From Cyanobacteriota bacterium erpe_2018_sw_21hr_WHONDRS-SW48-000092_B_bin.40 (GTDB taxonomy: Bacteria; Cyanobacteriota; Vampirovibrionia; Obscuribacterales; Obscuribacteraceae): DNA of 52,582 nt. The DNA lies in NCBI GenBank assembly GCA_030917395.1, contig JAUPUU010000036.1, positions 1 through 52,582 of the forward strand. The letters run 5' to 3'. Of this stretch, positions 46,301 through 52,023 are shown piece after piece. The notes beneath the pieces are model-generated. The model made no database searches, was not told where the DNA came from, and worked only from the letters and a program-made list of their open reading frames with translations. The first letter of the stretch is position 1. Each line of letters begins with the position of its first letter. The translations under genes were made by a program, and so were the position numbers.

Positions 46301-46670
46301 TGTGCGAACGGTCCTGGGGGCTGAGTTTGTCAGCATGGGCTACGTGTTGCCCGTGCTCTAAGCGGTCGACCTTTTTGGCAATATATTTTTCAGCTTTTGC
46401 AATGTATTTTTCAGCTTTTGCTATATATTCTCCACCGGCATGGGTAGCCTTATTTATATAGCGATTGAGAACATTTTCTTTGGGTGCTGCGGCTGTCGAC
46501 TTTTTGTGCTTGTCGCTGACAGTCGACGAAGATTTCTCGTGACCAGCGCCCGTAAAAGCTTTTGTCGCTTTAGCATAAATTGAGTGTATAACGTCAACTG
46601 GTGTAGACTTGGCGCTATGACCGCCAGCTTTTGCGTCGCCTTGGTCGCTACCTTTTTTAGGATTGGCCAT
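37386..46670 (-). CDS. Giant RHS-like protein (3094 residues) with papain-like motif set
   Basis: The largest gene in the window. No signal peptide; the N-terminus is Lys/Ala/Ser-rich with a threefold EKYIAKA repeat (about 81-99). RHS/YD-like strands lie at about 122-160 and 1690-1820 (DAHGRETHLVYDEQ, RVSKEGKVVFQDAHGVAH). Between are several short repeats of the type IG-V-D-G near 490, 572, 667 and 935, resembling DUF3659-like modules. Residues about 1318-1420 are Gly/Ala-rich and hydrophobic. Q2002-G-S-N-P-T-C2008, GGEH2251IVSI and DN2289QW2291 reproduce papain's Gln-Cys-His-Asn-x-Trp set. H2622-E-G-L-G-H2627 lies further on. The end (after about 3030) is Gln/Thr/Pro-rich. The architecture suggests a processed effector or surface polymorphic-toxin-like protein, but export and target are unknown. 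Confidence 0.8.
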   Translation of the reverse strand: MANPKKGSDQGDAKAGGHSAKSTPVDVIHSIYAKATKAFTGAGHEKSSSTVSDKHKKSTAAAPKENVLNRYINKATHAGGEYIAKAEKYIAKAEKYIAKKVDRLEHGQHVAHADKLSPQDRSHKGVREYTDQKSGRHFHYDTQGRIDKIESKNNKHTEFKYKEGSKSDQPISFVTTSKEKPDVANRATASESVSLKINQQSGDVTTTCYEAEQKKDQQQTKVPEEQKVERHFTAEGAHSKTISDRSGRRLSKDIYGADEKFLARTLYQYSDHKANQSDKANDEQAAIALQFDEHGRRTHKYVFANNTDIEKQHAILREDQRHTEKGGIIKDSVARFDVHTGKDVPLFKSEHQTDIDRGRSSVHEQSFRDGKKIEEKTISFDQHGKANAFKYSNVDHNCLVDFTFSKTGKATDVNGHSGDLNKQSLLRLADTQTAHAIANYQIRAIESADILAKHGPTEPRHGEKANGVVAWKEGDKYRQGLVKDGQILDADKKPIGTVNDSGDVQIGQTKFNILKDDGRAAVFHGLGTDGDRLDLCQTSNSRTKEESCSGYLYRGSEKMSMVGSNVFTSDNKFLGHMDKAGKMTFAADLDQEENNNTDLSSLKHGGWKFVGNQAGKPRQFDLDNAANGKVFVAPVDALGVPLRDKNGHLATSRNCDLQLGMIIDHESGKQIGKFIPPARNPDNTWGEGSIELFGKAPGEASVTRPLSSMTNTTFDITLCGKITQPHMKGIVKGPAQLQADGTPRPGSGGILDLEANLAISKHNMDMKAIALREFVKNEADLKGGISTALNINKGEQTMEYITGYRASDVIYDKANKEMGGEAQREAILTAYHQAQKQYALEQAAVENMLKTGQVDDNTAFKIQRNSEVDKISGLDPQQRLKQRIDNPQHLLEDVPPQAAICDGYIKRPDINHPGKLTDYDVRKSIVYEKDTDKIVGNVNPVTGKLRLISDSGAVESTQMADRALVGTTMHLRYDNGAGKSASIDWVNGGDGTLQSLGQLRKQVADERAYAELLAKGSKDGPTVEALARTKVLEDRYKKLLDNVEDKGISDLSLSSGKNRFSTLEQLKGGPQSFVRAEALRPEHEAVTKIEIHKLNTVNECKKVSGAMRLGHDHFCVENGQIFHAKFVNSEWRKEEKRPACGTLGTNYTAEIDGHKIVLQNQDQFLFQFTVAGQNETHRIIGLGAPRTDASGNVISGGLVEAKELLKRADQLQKDSSAASKSYFESKNLAVGGIVDSAMGGREAQLAQVQSTSEHQQLAISHSITSLFNEGLNSNSQSSSLIDQRVNSVQNFTRDMKLSADDATALSQGGQDLQKQSGEAVAMVGLSFVPGGATLLAGRMGFGLAGRGALTMIGGGLVSTVARQTQDLNTEKAKTNFASGSIEALTMWAGSAGGDYFVHLKELQKLKVLGPQAGALLDPALKTALANPATSKLLTIMAKPGGNQAVEMFCKAACAPVQTAGFAVSGSIREGNLEQLSAEKLGKGMLYMFEGDATAVMLHTVLPVPVTGFQKLVHGSIDSAVNNFTNSYLSAQEGAIESEKNHIAQEQHLNRELITDSIFERYKNDSRINAYKLNSAAEGTVVGGFAHPISHFVSEGSRYFSTKHEPQSQGLVPMEAARLAEALPPLAAANKLIESESVRPLIENGLLTQLTGNNGQSIAFKYNHEGPVPVINEIKHTDGTTWQSRNGLHWSNPATGEKFRGSCEASVDGSVTLQSGNSTMHFYSDGKTRYIDPAGGEYHRQAGDINFVRDAHGRETHLVYDEQHQVKSMVVRDQEGNQTWTRDHSGWQITDGAQNYSIEGNIRVSKEGKVVFQDAHGVAHVRNLDGSLSEGAPEAVAAALPAGRANIEIGKNGAALKEPSHEHINEPGNEPAQETGTGQTGDKSEHEQSSTVTAAKASESVGTTATDAISVQTHDENIQRDKFESILNHPEFDQTIRAHLLNDFYNFSERIILNGGDRSEIGKTLLHVNRMLEATEAAVPLRDRILRAEEFLWLAGLPFQASQGSNPTCGVTALLVNHLQRCPSEAAKWLADLTTTGEVICPDLTVLRPFHVNNRFSFSASAESNKHYEHRTKPNGEIIDAHRDRIEGKRVGTVEMLNHLYIAAGHAHETNFKGHPVERGNIGYYGGVICDMSTPVPTEIAPMVPGPNGTRVRSSNPAMTVGHLAKAHEKLSGRTEEDILLLNERYKREQPSDLRSLFSDKNQFASPEVFAEKLVEAARANKFPKIIQINVGHEPFRSDGGFGQSYADGGEHIVSILGIECPEEYIKGGNASGADHNAPDPHEIWVSIDNQWSKNSEHIVNKVRLSDLFIATTKPGSPEHLTEIKRQFDRNPENLDTHIELLRCQMLELEKGNAQVDHEFGGSQTLQNIRESIQYLKVLEEQRIWNREDLLNRKIVHSDFEGDAAPEQKVKDKPLDFAEQLAALISKPSRTEDARLKKMDKLVALCEKIEQQQNPPAAAAVLSAAAPTAKPESQAEVRPVRAEPEAHPSLAKSPARFSEAKDSNTYDLIAYRHLHVEAHKCFQDNVIRKFVRDIGALTKDWEPYDATRSKLTENEFVEQKRDILQNGLEKMFKDLDVVPPVLHIVEDSVLGNDGAAYLLGQGIIQIKESRLLTGSIRIEEIGHEGLGHQVQEHLVAEVGILDALRAAGYKNLDGLTSMEKVGESDRLKLTDEGKQICRDVADLSAKGIARPSIIYSGTNAEFIEKVLLASQPWLEEKLKLSTAELQADKEYDRGQKLGFNFKNRREHGDEEEKAWGNLLSYLELSSAKENLVGAGYVEALFSKNPTLPETFRPQTFFEALKSQNNRKHLFGYDPLDAKLLESRFSKDENQNRVELEASKDKVFDDFMRDPKLAKERVDFFTAIIEDLASTDMKTRESSRLAWKNIIREANTGHNAPVPLHPTVEARIELKACMYLFAHFQESNNKKGGIYNQMLTEAMFEGRRGANIGDLSKEAFKEKLPVIVLNLMRDNILVSRIKEMNRYLGNRYEMEAHYIHHRMMDLMKNNDLMDKADENYAEMTERQEKYSKLLTPHPGKTDSETVTEVNQTQQTQQSQPDTYQPVKEESLNDLAPAPVVRKISLGLGPYGIKPEDKENK
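46381..46427. repeat. Short tandem repeat encoding EKYIAKA units
   Basis: A 21-bp unit containing TATTTTTCAGCTTTTGC is repeated two to three times in tandem. It encodes the repeated Lys/Ala helix near the N-terminus of the giant protein. In-frame unit changes would alter helix length. Confidence 0.8.
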
Positions 46671-46716
46671 TCGCTTTTTCTCACGCTAGTAAATTAGACT
46701 TCAGGGTAACTGCTGA

Positions 46717-46750
46717 CTTTGTCAAACTTGTGGCATAACCTTTGACAAAG
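46717..46750. promoter_or_regulatory. Operator-like inverted repeat CTTTGTCAAA / TTTGACAAAG with divergent -35 boxes
   Basis: Perfect 10-bp arms (46717-46726 and 46741-46750) flank a 14-nt spacer. Each arm contains TTGACA, one facing each gene. For the plus-strand gene a 17-nt spacer leads to TAACTT (46765-46770). The minus-strand -10 is less clear (TCTAAT at 21 nt). One regulator could control both the giant gene and gene B. Confidence 0.55.
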
Positions 46751-46836
46751 ACTTCTACTACAGTTAACTTTCCTCGCTAGGCAAACAGCCAAACTACTAT
46801 TCGCTAGGTCTTACTCTTTCACTAGGAGAATTTATT

Positions 46837-47856
46837 GTGGCAACTGGCGATACGAATAAGGTGCCGAATGCAGGCGGCACTATGTCTGATCACCTTAAGA
46901 AATATCGCGATTACATCGACGAATTGAAGCAGGGCCGCTCTAGTGGCATTAGTGCAGCCTTCGGTCGTGCTACTGATTTGTTACCGCCTGAAGTAATGGT
47001 GATTAAGGCTGAACCTGTCGAAATAGTCGCCCAAGTGATGGAGCTAGAAAGCAAGGTTCTAGCTGACGACTATGACCGCGAGTTCTTAAGAGAGTCAGTA
47101 GAGTCGCTCGTGCAGGCACATTCAGACAGTTTGGATGATCCGGTGGGTAGTGTCGTCGCTACAGATAGTGGAACAGAAGAGGTCCTGTCGGTCTATGTCG
47201 AGAATGGTGTGCGCATGTTCATGCTTTCAGACTTATCGACAATTGACGAGGCAACCTTTCAACGTTCCCTAATCTCGCCTGATGAAGACATAGTCGATGA
47301 CAGAGAGCCGGACACTTCACCAGCGCCAGAGGCAGCATCTGAATCCGCGCAGGCCGCTGAAGAGCAATCCCTGCCACAAGTTATCTCTCAACCATTCACT
47401 CAGTCAGTTAGCACTATTGATGGACTGCCCCTCTGGCAAGTTTTTTATTCTGCAAATGGCCCTGAGCTAGTATCGATGGCCGATGGTGGCATAATTAAAC
47501 GAGCAGAAGGGCGGCAAGAATACGTTTTTTCTAAGCTTTCGGCAATTGATGGCGATATCAAGTTTTTTATTCTTAGTGGATTTGTCGTTGATCCAAGCAC
47601 AGGTAATATCTATTTTGAAGCCAATGAAGGCGCCTACACAGCGGCGTTTCTAAACAATGGCTGGACTATCCACCAATATTTGAGTGCTCAGGGTGAAGAG
47701 ACATTTTTTGTCACTGAGCCGGTGCGGACAGATCGACTGCCAATTACTATGAAGGTGAAAAGTATTGATCTCGACCTGAGCTGTGGCGAAGTAACCTATG
47801 AAACTATTGATAGTTCTTCTACGATTACACTAAAAAGTCGCAAGCTATTAGGCTAG
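46837..47856 (+). CDS. Protein "B", unknown function (full-length copy)
   Basis: A 339-residue soluble acidic protein I do not recognise. It starts at GTG with AGGAGA at the right distance. The N-terminal half is helical (SDHLKKYRDYIDELKQG, EIVAQVMELESKVLADDYD); a Pro/Ala/Glu/Ser linker lies near 148-180. The C-terminal half is beta-rich (LPLWQVFYSANGPELVSMADGGII, KFFILSGFVVDPSTGNIYFEANEG). Its last 57 residues recur in the truncated copy at 37125-37357. It is divergent from the giant gene (166 bp, shared inverted repeat), and its 3' end overlaps the A fragment by 9 bp. The linkage suggests a partner, chaperone or immunity-type role; this is inference only. Confidence 0.75.
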   Translation: MATGDTNKVPNAGGTMSDHLKKYRDYIDELKQGRSSGISAAFGRATDLLPPEVMVIKAEPVEIVAQVMELESKVLADDYDREFLRESVESLVQAHSDSLDDPVGSVVATDSGTEEVLSVYVENGVRMFMLSDLSTIDEATFQRSLISPDEDIVDDREPDTSPAPEAASESAQAAEEQSLPQVISQPFTQSVSTIDGLPLWQVFYSANGPELVSMADGGIIKRAEGRQEYVFSKLSAIDGDIKFFILSGFVVDPSTGNIYFEANEGAYTAAFLNNGWTIHQYLSAQGEETFFVTEPVRTDRLPITMKVKSIDLDLSCGEVTYETIDSSSTITLKSRKLLG

Positions 47857-48180
47857 CAATGCCCCAGGCTTAGGCCCTAACAAATCAGTGGGTTTTAAGT
47901 CTTTGCTAGCGTCTGGCTTGCCGCGACGAGTTATTACCTCCTGCCCATTCGCTTTATGCTCTGTAATTGTGCCATCGGGGCTGAAGGTTGTAAATTGAGT
48001 GGCCGTGATGTGTTGAATTAGTGTGCCGTCGTTTTTGACTTCAAATTTGAAGCCGTGGGCTGGTTCGCCCTCTACTTGCGGTTGTTTATACCAGAGATGG
48101 TTGCTAACACTTTCGACACCGCTGCCCGGTCTGTACAATATTCGTTCATAGCCTTTTTGTATAATGATCACTTCGCTTAA
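47683..48180. repeat. Inverted 498-bp repeat, right copy (ends of genes B and A)
   Basis: Counterpart of 36801-37298 in opposite orientation. The 9-bp overlap of the two stop regions falls 165 bp from the B-side edge in both copies, so the whole convergent junction was duplicated together. Confidence 0.85.
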
Positions 48181-48192
48181 TTTAGAATTAAA
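47848..48192 (-). pseudogene. Truncated 3' fragment of gene A
   Basis: An open frame from after a TAA near 48195 to the TAA at 47848-47850. From LSEV onward it aligns without gaps to the last 110 residues of the 333-residue protein A (about 74 of 109 identical); the first few residues are unrelated. A GTG at 48171 is the only plausible start and has no good Shine-Dalgarno. No frameshift or stop has accumulated despite strong synonymous divergence, which is unusual for a dead fragment. Confidence 0.6.
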
Positions 48193-48400
48193 TGTCGCAG
48201 TTTAAACAGCAATAAATGTCACGCTTGACTTGCTGAATGCCCCTCAGTTCTTATTTGCTCGCCGTGCTCTGGCCATGGATTCAAACATTCGGCAGCAATC
48301 GGAGAAGCAATCGCTGAGCTGATTATCGCAGGTAATACGACTTTAGATATTTCGGCATTCAAGCTTGAACAACTTAGGCGATAATTGGCAATTTTGGCTG

Positions 48401-49996
48401 TTATTTCACCGCCGCTGAAACCCGCGACAAATCTTGCAGCAGCTGAGCGGCAGACTGATAGCGGTTCTCTTTGTTCTTCTCCAAACAACGGTGCACTATT
48501 GATTGCAAGTAAGCATTAATCTGCGGATTCAAATCAGCCACAACAAGTGCAGGTGGTGGCTCTTGGGCATGGCGGATGAAAGTCTCAATGATATTAGCTG
48601 AGACAAATGGCACCTCACCAGTGAGCATTTCATGCATCATGCAACCAATGGCATAGAGGTCGCAGCGATGATCTGTGGCCTCTGAGCGACACTGTTCCGG
48701 ACTCATATAAGAAGGAGTACCAATTAAGGCTCCGGTCTGGGTCAGGTTGGGTGCGTTTTCTTCAGCTTTAGTTGACTTTGCCAGGCCAAAATCAACAATC
48801 TTGACCGTATAAGTTTCGTCGCCCTCGGCCACTAGCATGATGTTTCCGGGCTTAAGATCGCGGTGTACAAGCCCTTCTTCGTGGGCTTTGCCAATACCCA
48901 GACAAATCTGCGAAACAATTTCTAGGGCATCGGGCAGCGCTAATTTGCCGTTCTGTTCAATAAGCTCAGCCAGACTAAAGCCGTTGAGATATTCCATAAC
49001 CATATAAGGCTGCGACTCTTCAGTCACGCCTAAATCATGAACAATCAAAACATTCTTGTGACTGAGTAAACCAGCCGCTCTTGCTTCCCGTTCGAAGCGC
49101 CGCACTAAATCTGGCTGAGTACTAAGCTGGGGTGCCAGAACCTTGACTGCCACCGTAATATTCATCATTTTGTGCTTAGCTTTGTATACCTGACCAGAGG
49201 CACCACCGCCAATAACTTTGATAATTTCATACTTGTTGTCTAGTACGCGACCAATGAGCGGGTCGCCGCGATCACTGTGATCATCTAGCGGGCCTTCAAT
49301 GCCAGAAGCTCCCATGCTACTGCCGTTCATTGACATGTAATCGGCACTACCCATGATCGAATTAATGCGTAGAATGCGGCCATCGGGGTCGAGCTTTTTG
49401 GAAAGCCTGCGAACAACGTTATTAAGCGATTCGGGAGTCATCTCAGCGTCGCTGGTCCAAACATTGTCGAGCAGCTCCTGGGGGCTCAAAGTCTCTTTGC
49501 GGTTCTTCACTAGATAAGAAAGCAACTGAAACTCCCGGGGAACAAGAGTGACATTGCGTCCGCTTTTGAGCACTTTACTGGTATCGAGGTCAACGACTAT
49601 ATCTCCCACAGTAACCACATTCCCGATAGCCGCTTGCGAGCGACGCAAGAGTCCACGCACCCGGGCACCTAACTCCTTCAAGTTAAAGGGCTTGGTTAGA
49701 TAGTCGTCGGCTCCTTCATCGAAGCCTTTTTCTTTGTCGTCGACGTCCTGGTGACCGGTGAGCATTATCACCGGGCATTTGCCACCAAATCCACGATAGT
49801 CAGCCAAAATCTCAATGCCGGTAAGGCCAGGCAAATCCCAATCGAGAATAATTAAGTCGGGGTTATTAGCCAAGATAAAATTCTGACCTTCCAAACCGTT
49901 GTGAAAGGCCTTAACCTGGTTGCCCTCGTGTTCGAGAAAGTCCCGAACCAGCTCAGCAAGGCTGACGTCATCTTCCACCACTACGATTCTGGCCAC
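48401..49996 (-). CDS. Receiver-winged helix-Ser/Thr kinase fusion (second copy)
   Basis: About 531 residues from the GTG at 49996, with AAGGA eight bases upstream; the frame extends to 50059 but without signal. The receiver has E8-D9, D52 in IILDWDLPG and a TKPF lysine. The winged helix has VPREFQLLSYLVKNRKETLS and NNVVRRLSKKLD. A Met/Ser/Gly-rich linker (DYMSMNGSSMGASG) joins the kinase, which has GGGASG, VAVKVL, VHRDLKPGN, VDFGLAKS and YMSPEQ, so catalysis should be intact. No TM helix. Same layout as the protein at 34248-35924. It is divergent from the sensor-kinase genes at 50.2 kb, which suggests they share a pathway. Confidence 0.95.
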   Translation of the reverse strand: MARIVVVEDDVSLAELVRDFLEHEGNQVKAFHNGLEGQNFILANNPDLIILDWDLPGLTGIEILADYRGFGGKCPVIMLTGHQDVDDKEKGFDEGADDYLTKPFNLKELGARVRGLLRRSQAAIGNVVTVGDIVVDLDTSKVLKSGRNVTLVPREFQLLSYLVKNRKETLSPQELLDNVWTSDAEMTPESLNNVVRRLSKKLDPDGRILRINSIMGSADYMSMNGSSMGASGIEGPLDDHSDRGDPLIGRVLDNKYEIIKVIGGGASGQVYKAKHKMMNITVAVKVLAPQLSTQPDLVRRFEREARAAGLLSHKNVLIVHDLGVTEESQPYMVMEYLNGFSLAELIEQNGKLALPDALEIVSQICLGIGKAHEEGLVHRDLKPGNIMLVAEGDETYTVKIVDFGLAKSTKAEENAPNLTQTGALIGTPSYMSPEQCRSEATDHRCDLYAIGCMMHEMLTGEVPFVSANIIETFIRHAQEPPPALVVADLNPQINAYLQSIVHRCLEKNKENRYQSAAQLLQDLSRVSAAVK

Positions 49997-50202
49997 AAAA
50001 TTATTCCTTGACAGCCGACAAGCTATACCTTTCAGTGCAAAGAATATACCCCGATTCAACTATCATCAGTCGGCAAAAAAACGGCCTCAAGCTCGGCCTA
50101 AAATTAGCCCCGAATTAACGCTATACTCGTCAGACTCTCCTTTAGCAGCCTCTAACACCCTTGAATGGGCAAAAATTGAAGACCATTAAAAGACAACGAC
50201 CA

Positions 50203-52023
50203 ATGTTGAGCCTGGCAAAACAAGGAATTTTGCTTGTGCTTTTTCTATTGGCCTGTGAACTGACTTTTATTGGCACGTTGGGCTGGCTTCTCAACCAGGC
50301 TGAGGCTGAAGCAGCCCGGCAGGAAAGAGCCCGCCAGGTCAGCGCCCGGGCTGGTCGTTTAATGCTGGTGATGTACGACACCGGAGATGCAGTGGGTCGC
50401 TATGCCAGAAGTTTGCAACTTGGCACCGCCGATAGTGTCTCAGCATCGAAAGAAGAAGTTCCGGTCATTATCAAATGGCTTAAAAACGAACTAAAAGACA
50501 ATGAAGAAGCAATTGTTCTGCTCAACAGAATCGATGAGAACATCACCATTTGTTTGCCTGTAATTACAGACATTCAAGGCAAGAGCTCAACGTTGGCCGA
50601 ACCCGGCGCCAAGGAGGCTTGGACCAGGAAACGCGAGACCATACAGCCCATGGTAAACCAGCTGATCAAAGATATTCCCGCCTTAATTGCCATTGGTCAA
50701 AAAATTGAATCGGCTGGTCCTGACCTTGAAAGAGCAATGAGAAGACAAACAGAAATTGTCTTGATTGGCGGCTTATTACTGAACTTAATTGTGGCGGCAC
50801 TGATTGCCTATTTCTTCACCAATCGCATCTCAGGCCGGATTGAACAACTCGCTGAAAATATCACGCGACTACAAGAGGGCGAAAAGTTAGAGCCCTTGAT
50901 GAATGGCAATGATGAGATAGCTACTGTCGACAGTGTGATTCACGACACGGCCGACGTCATGCGCAAAGAAATGGCCATGCTTAAGGCCAGCGAAGCGCGA
51001 GTGCGGGCTTTAATTGAGCATCTGCCTGTAAGCATTGCCATGCTTGACGCCCACGGCACAATCGAATTTCTGAACTCGACCCTTGAAGAAAGTTTCAATT
51101 ACTCCAGCCATCAACTTATGGGCAAGAGACTATCCAAGCTCTTTGCTAGCGGCCAAAAAATTCCCGAAACATTCGCCCACGCCGAGCAATTCAGCGGGAG
51201 AACAACTGAGCTAACCGCGCTGTGCCGCAATGGACAGACCTTCCCAGCTGAATTAATGATGGCAGCCATTGATATGGGCGGCGAAAGCAAAACTCTCGCC
51301 ATGATTGTCGACAGTAGCGAGAAGTATGAAATCAAGCAAATGCGCCAGGCATTTGTTGCCATGGTACGCACCGAGCTGAAAGAGCCACTGACAAAAGTTT
51401 CGTCATTCCTCAGTAAGTTACAGGCTCACGCTCTTGGCACCATTTCGCCCAAGGTTGCCGAAACCACCAAACTAATGCAGCAGAATATAGAACGACTGGT
51501 ACTGTTGCTCAATGACCTCTTCGACCTCGACAAATTAGAATCAGGCAAAATCGAAATTGAGCCGGCCCGAGCAAATCTCAGCCTGATTTTCGAGCGCTCG
51601 GTCAACGCTGTCACTGTCTTTGCCGAAAAACACAAAGTGCAGTTGCAGGTGAACGACTGCCCAATTGCTCTCAATGTTGATGCCAACCGCATAGTACAAG
51701 TGCTAGTCAATCTGCTATCGAATGCCATCAAGTTTTCGCCAGCCGGCTCGGTGGTGACCTTAGCCACTAGGCAATCTCCCGGTCACATTGAAATTGGCGT
51801 GATTGATCACGGCAGAGGTATTCCTCAAGCGCACTTACAGTCAGTGTTTATCGCCTACCGTCAGGTAGAAGCGGCAGATGCCCATAAGAAAGGTGGAACC
51901 GGCCTGGGTTTGGCCATTTGCAAAGCCATAGTAGAAGCCCACAATGGCGAAATTGGTGTCAACAGTGAAGAAGGCAAAGGCAGCGTCTTTTGGCTCAAGC
52001 TGCCCCTTGAGAGGGAGAGCTAA
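50203..52023 (+). CDS. Sensor histidine-kinase-like protein lacking the phospho-accepting His
   Basis: A 606-residue protein from the ATG at 50203, chosen because the N-terminus then aligns with the paralogue that follows (MLSLAKQGILLVLFLLACEL versus MRLSLSLRFKGLLVVLLLLAMEL); a TTG at 50161 is possible. TM1 about 8-29, an extracytoplasmic helical domain of about 155 residues (CHASE3-like in style), TM2 about 185-205, HAMP about 206-258, PAS about 262-372. The HisKA helix reads MVRTELKEPLT, with T390 (ACC at 51370-51372) in place of the His of SHELRTPLT. The ATPase domain has NLLSNAIKFSP, DHGRGIP and GGTGLGLA intact. It may bind ATP but cannot autophosphorylate on the usual residue. Stop and next start overlap as TAATG. 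Confidence 0.93.
   Translation: MLSLAKQGILLVLFLLACELTFIGTLGWLLNQAEAEAARQERARQVSARAGRLMLVMYDTGDAVGRYARSLQLGTADSVSASKEEVPVIIKWLKNELKDNEEAIVLLNRIDENITICLPVITDIQGKSSTLAEPGAKEAWTRKRETIQPMVNQLIKDIPALIAIGQKIESAGPDLERAMRRQTEIVLIGGLLLNLIVAALIAYFFTNRISGRIEQLAENITRLQEGEKLEPLMNGNDEIATVDSVIHDTADVMRKEMAMLKASEARVRALIEHLPVSIAMLDAHGTIEFLNSTLEESFNYSSHQLMGKRLSKLFASGQKIPETFAHAEQFSGRTTELTALCRNGQTFPAELMMAAIDMGGESKTLAMIVDSSEKYEIKQMRQAFVAMVRTELKEPLTKVSSFLSKLQAHALGTISPKVAETTKLMQQNIERLVLLLNDLFDLDKLESGKIEIEPARANLSLIFERSVNAVTVFAEKHKVQLQVNDCPIALNVDANRIVQVLVNLLSNAIKFSPAGSVVTLATRQSPGHIEIGVIDHGRGIPQAHLQSVFIAYRQVEAADAHKKGGTGLGLAICKAIVEAHNGEIGVNSEEGKGSVFWLKLPLERES

Noticed and set aside
36801..48180. Currently active invertible DNA switch between the two 498-bp repeats
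   Set aside because: The copies differ at roughly 28% of bases in the part I counted, mostly at third codon positions. That is too diverged for frequent homologous recombination, and no site-specific recombinase gene is nearby. I keep only an old rearrangement as hypothesis.
48219..48488. Minus-strand ORF of 89 codons
   Set aside because: It overlaps the end of the kinase gene in another frame, has low-complexity composition and no Shine-Dalgarno. The stretch 48196-48400 otherwise shows nothing convincing.
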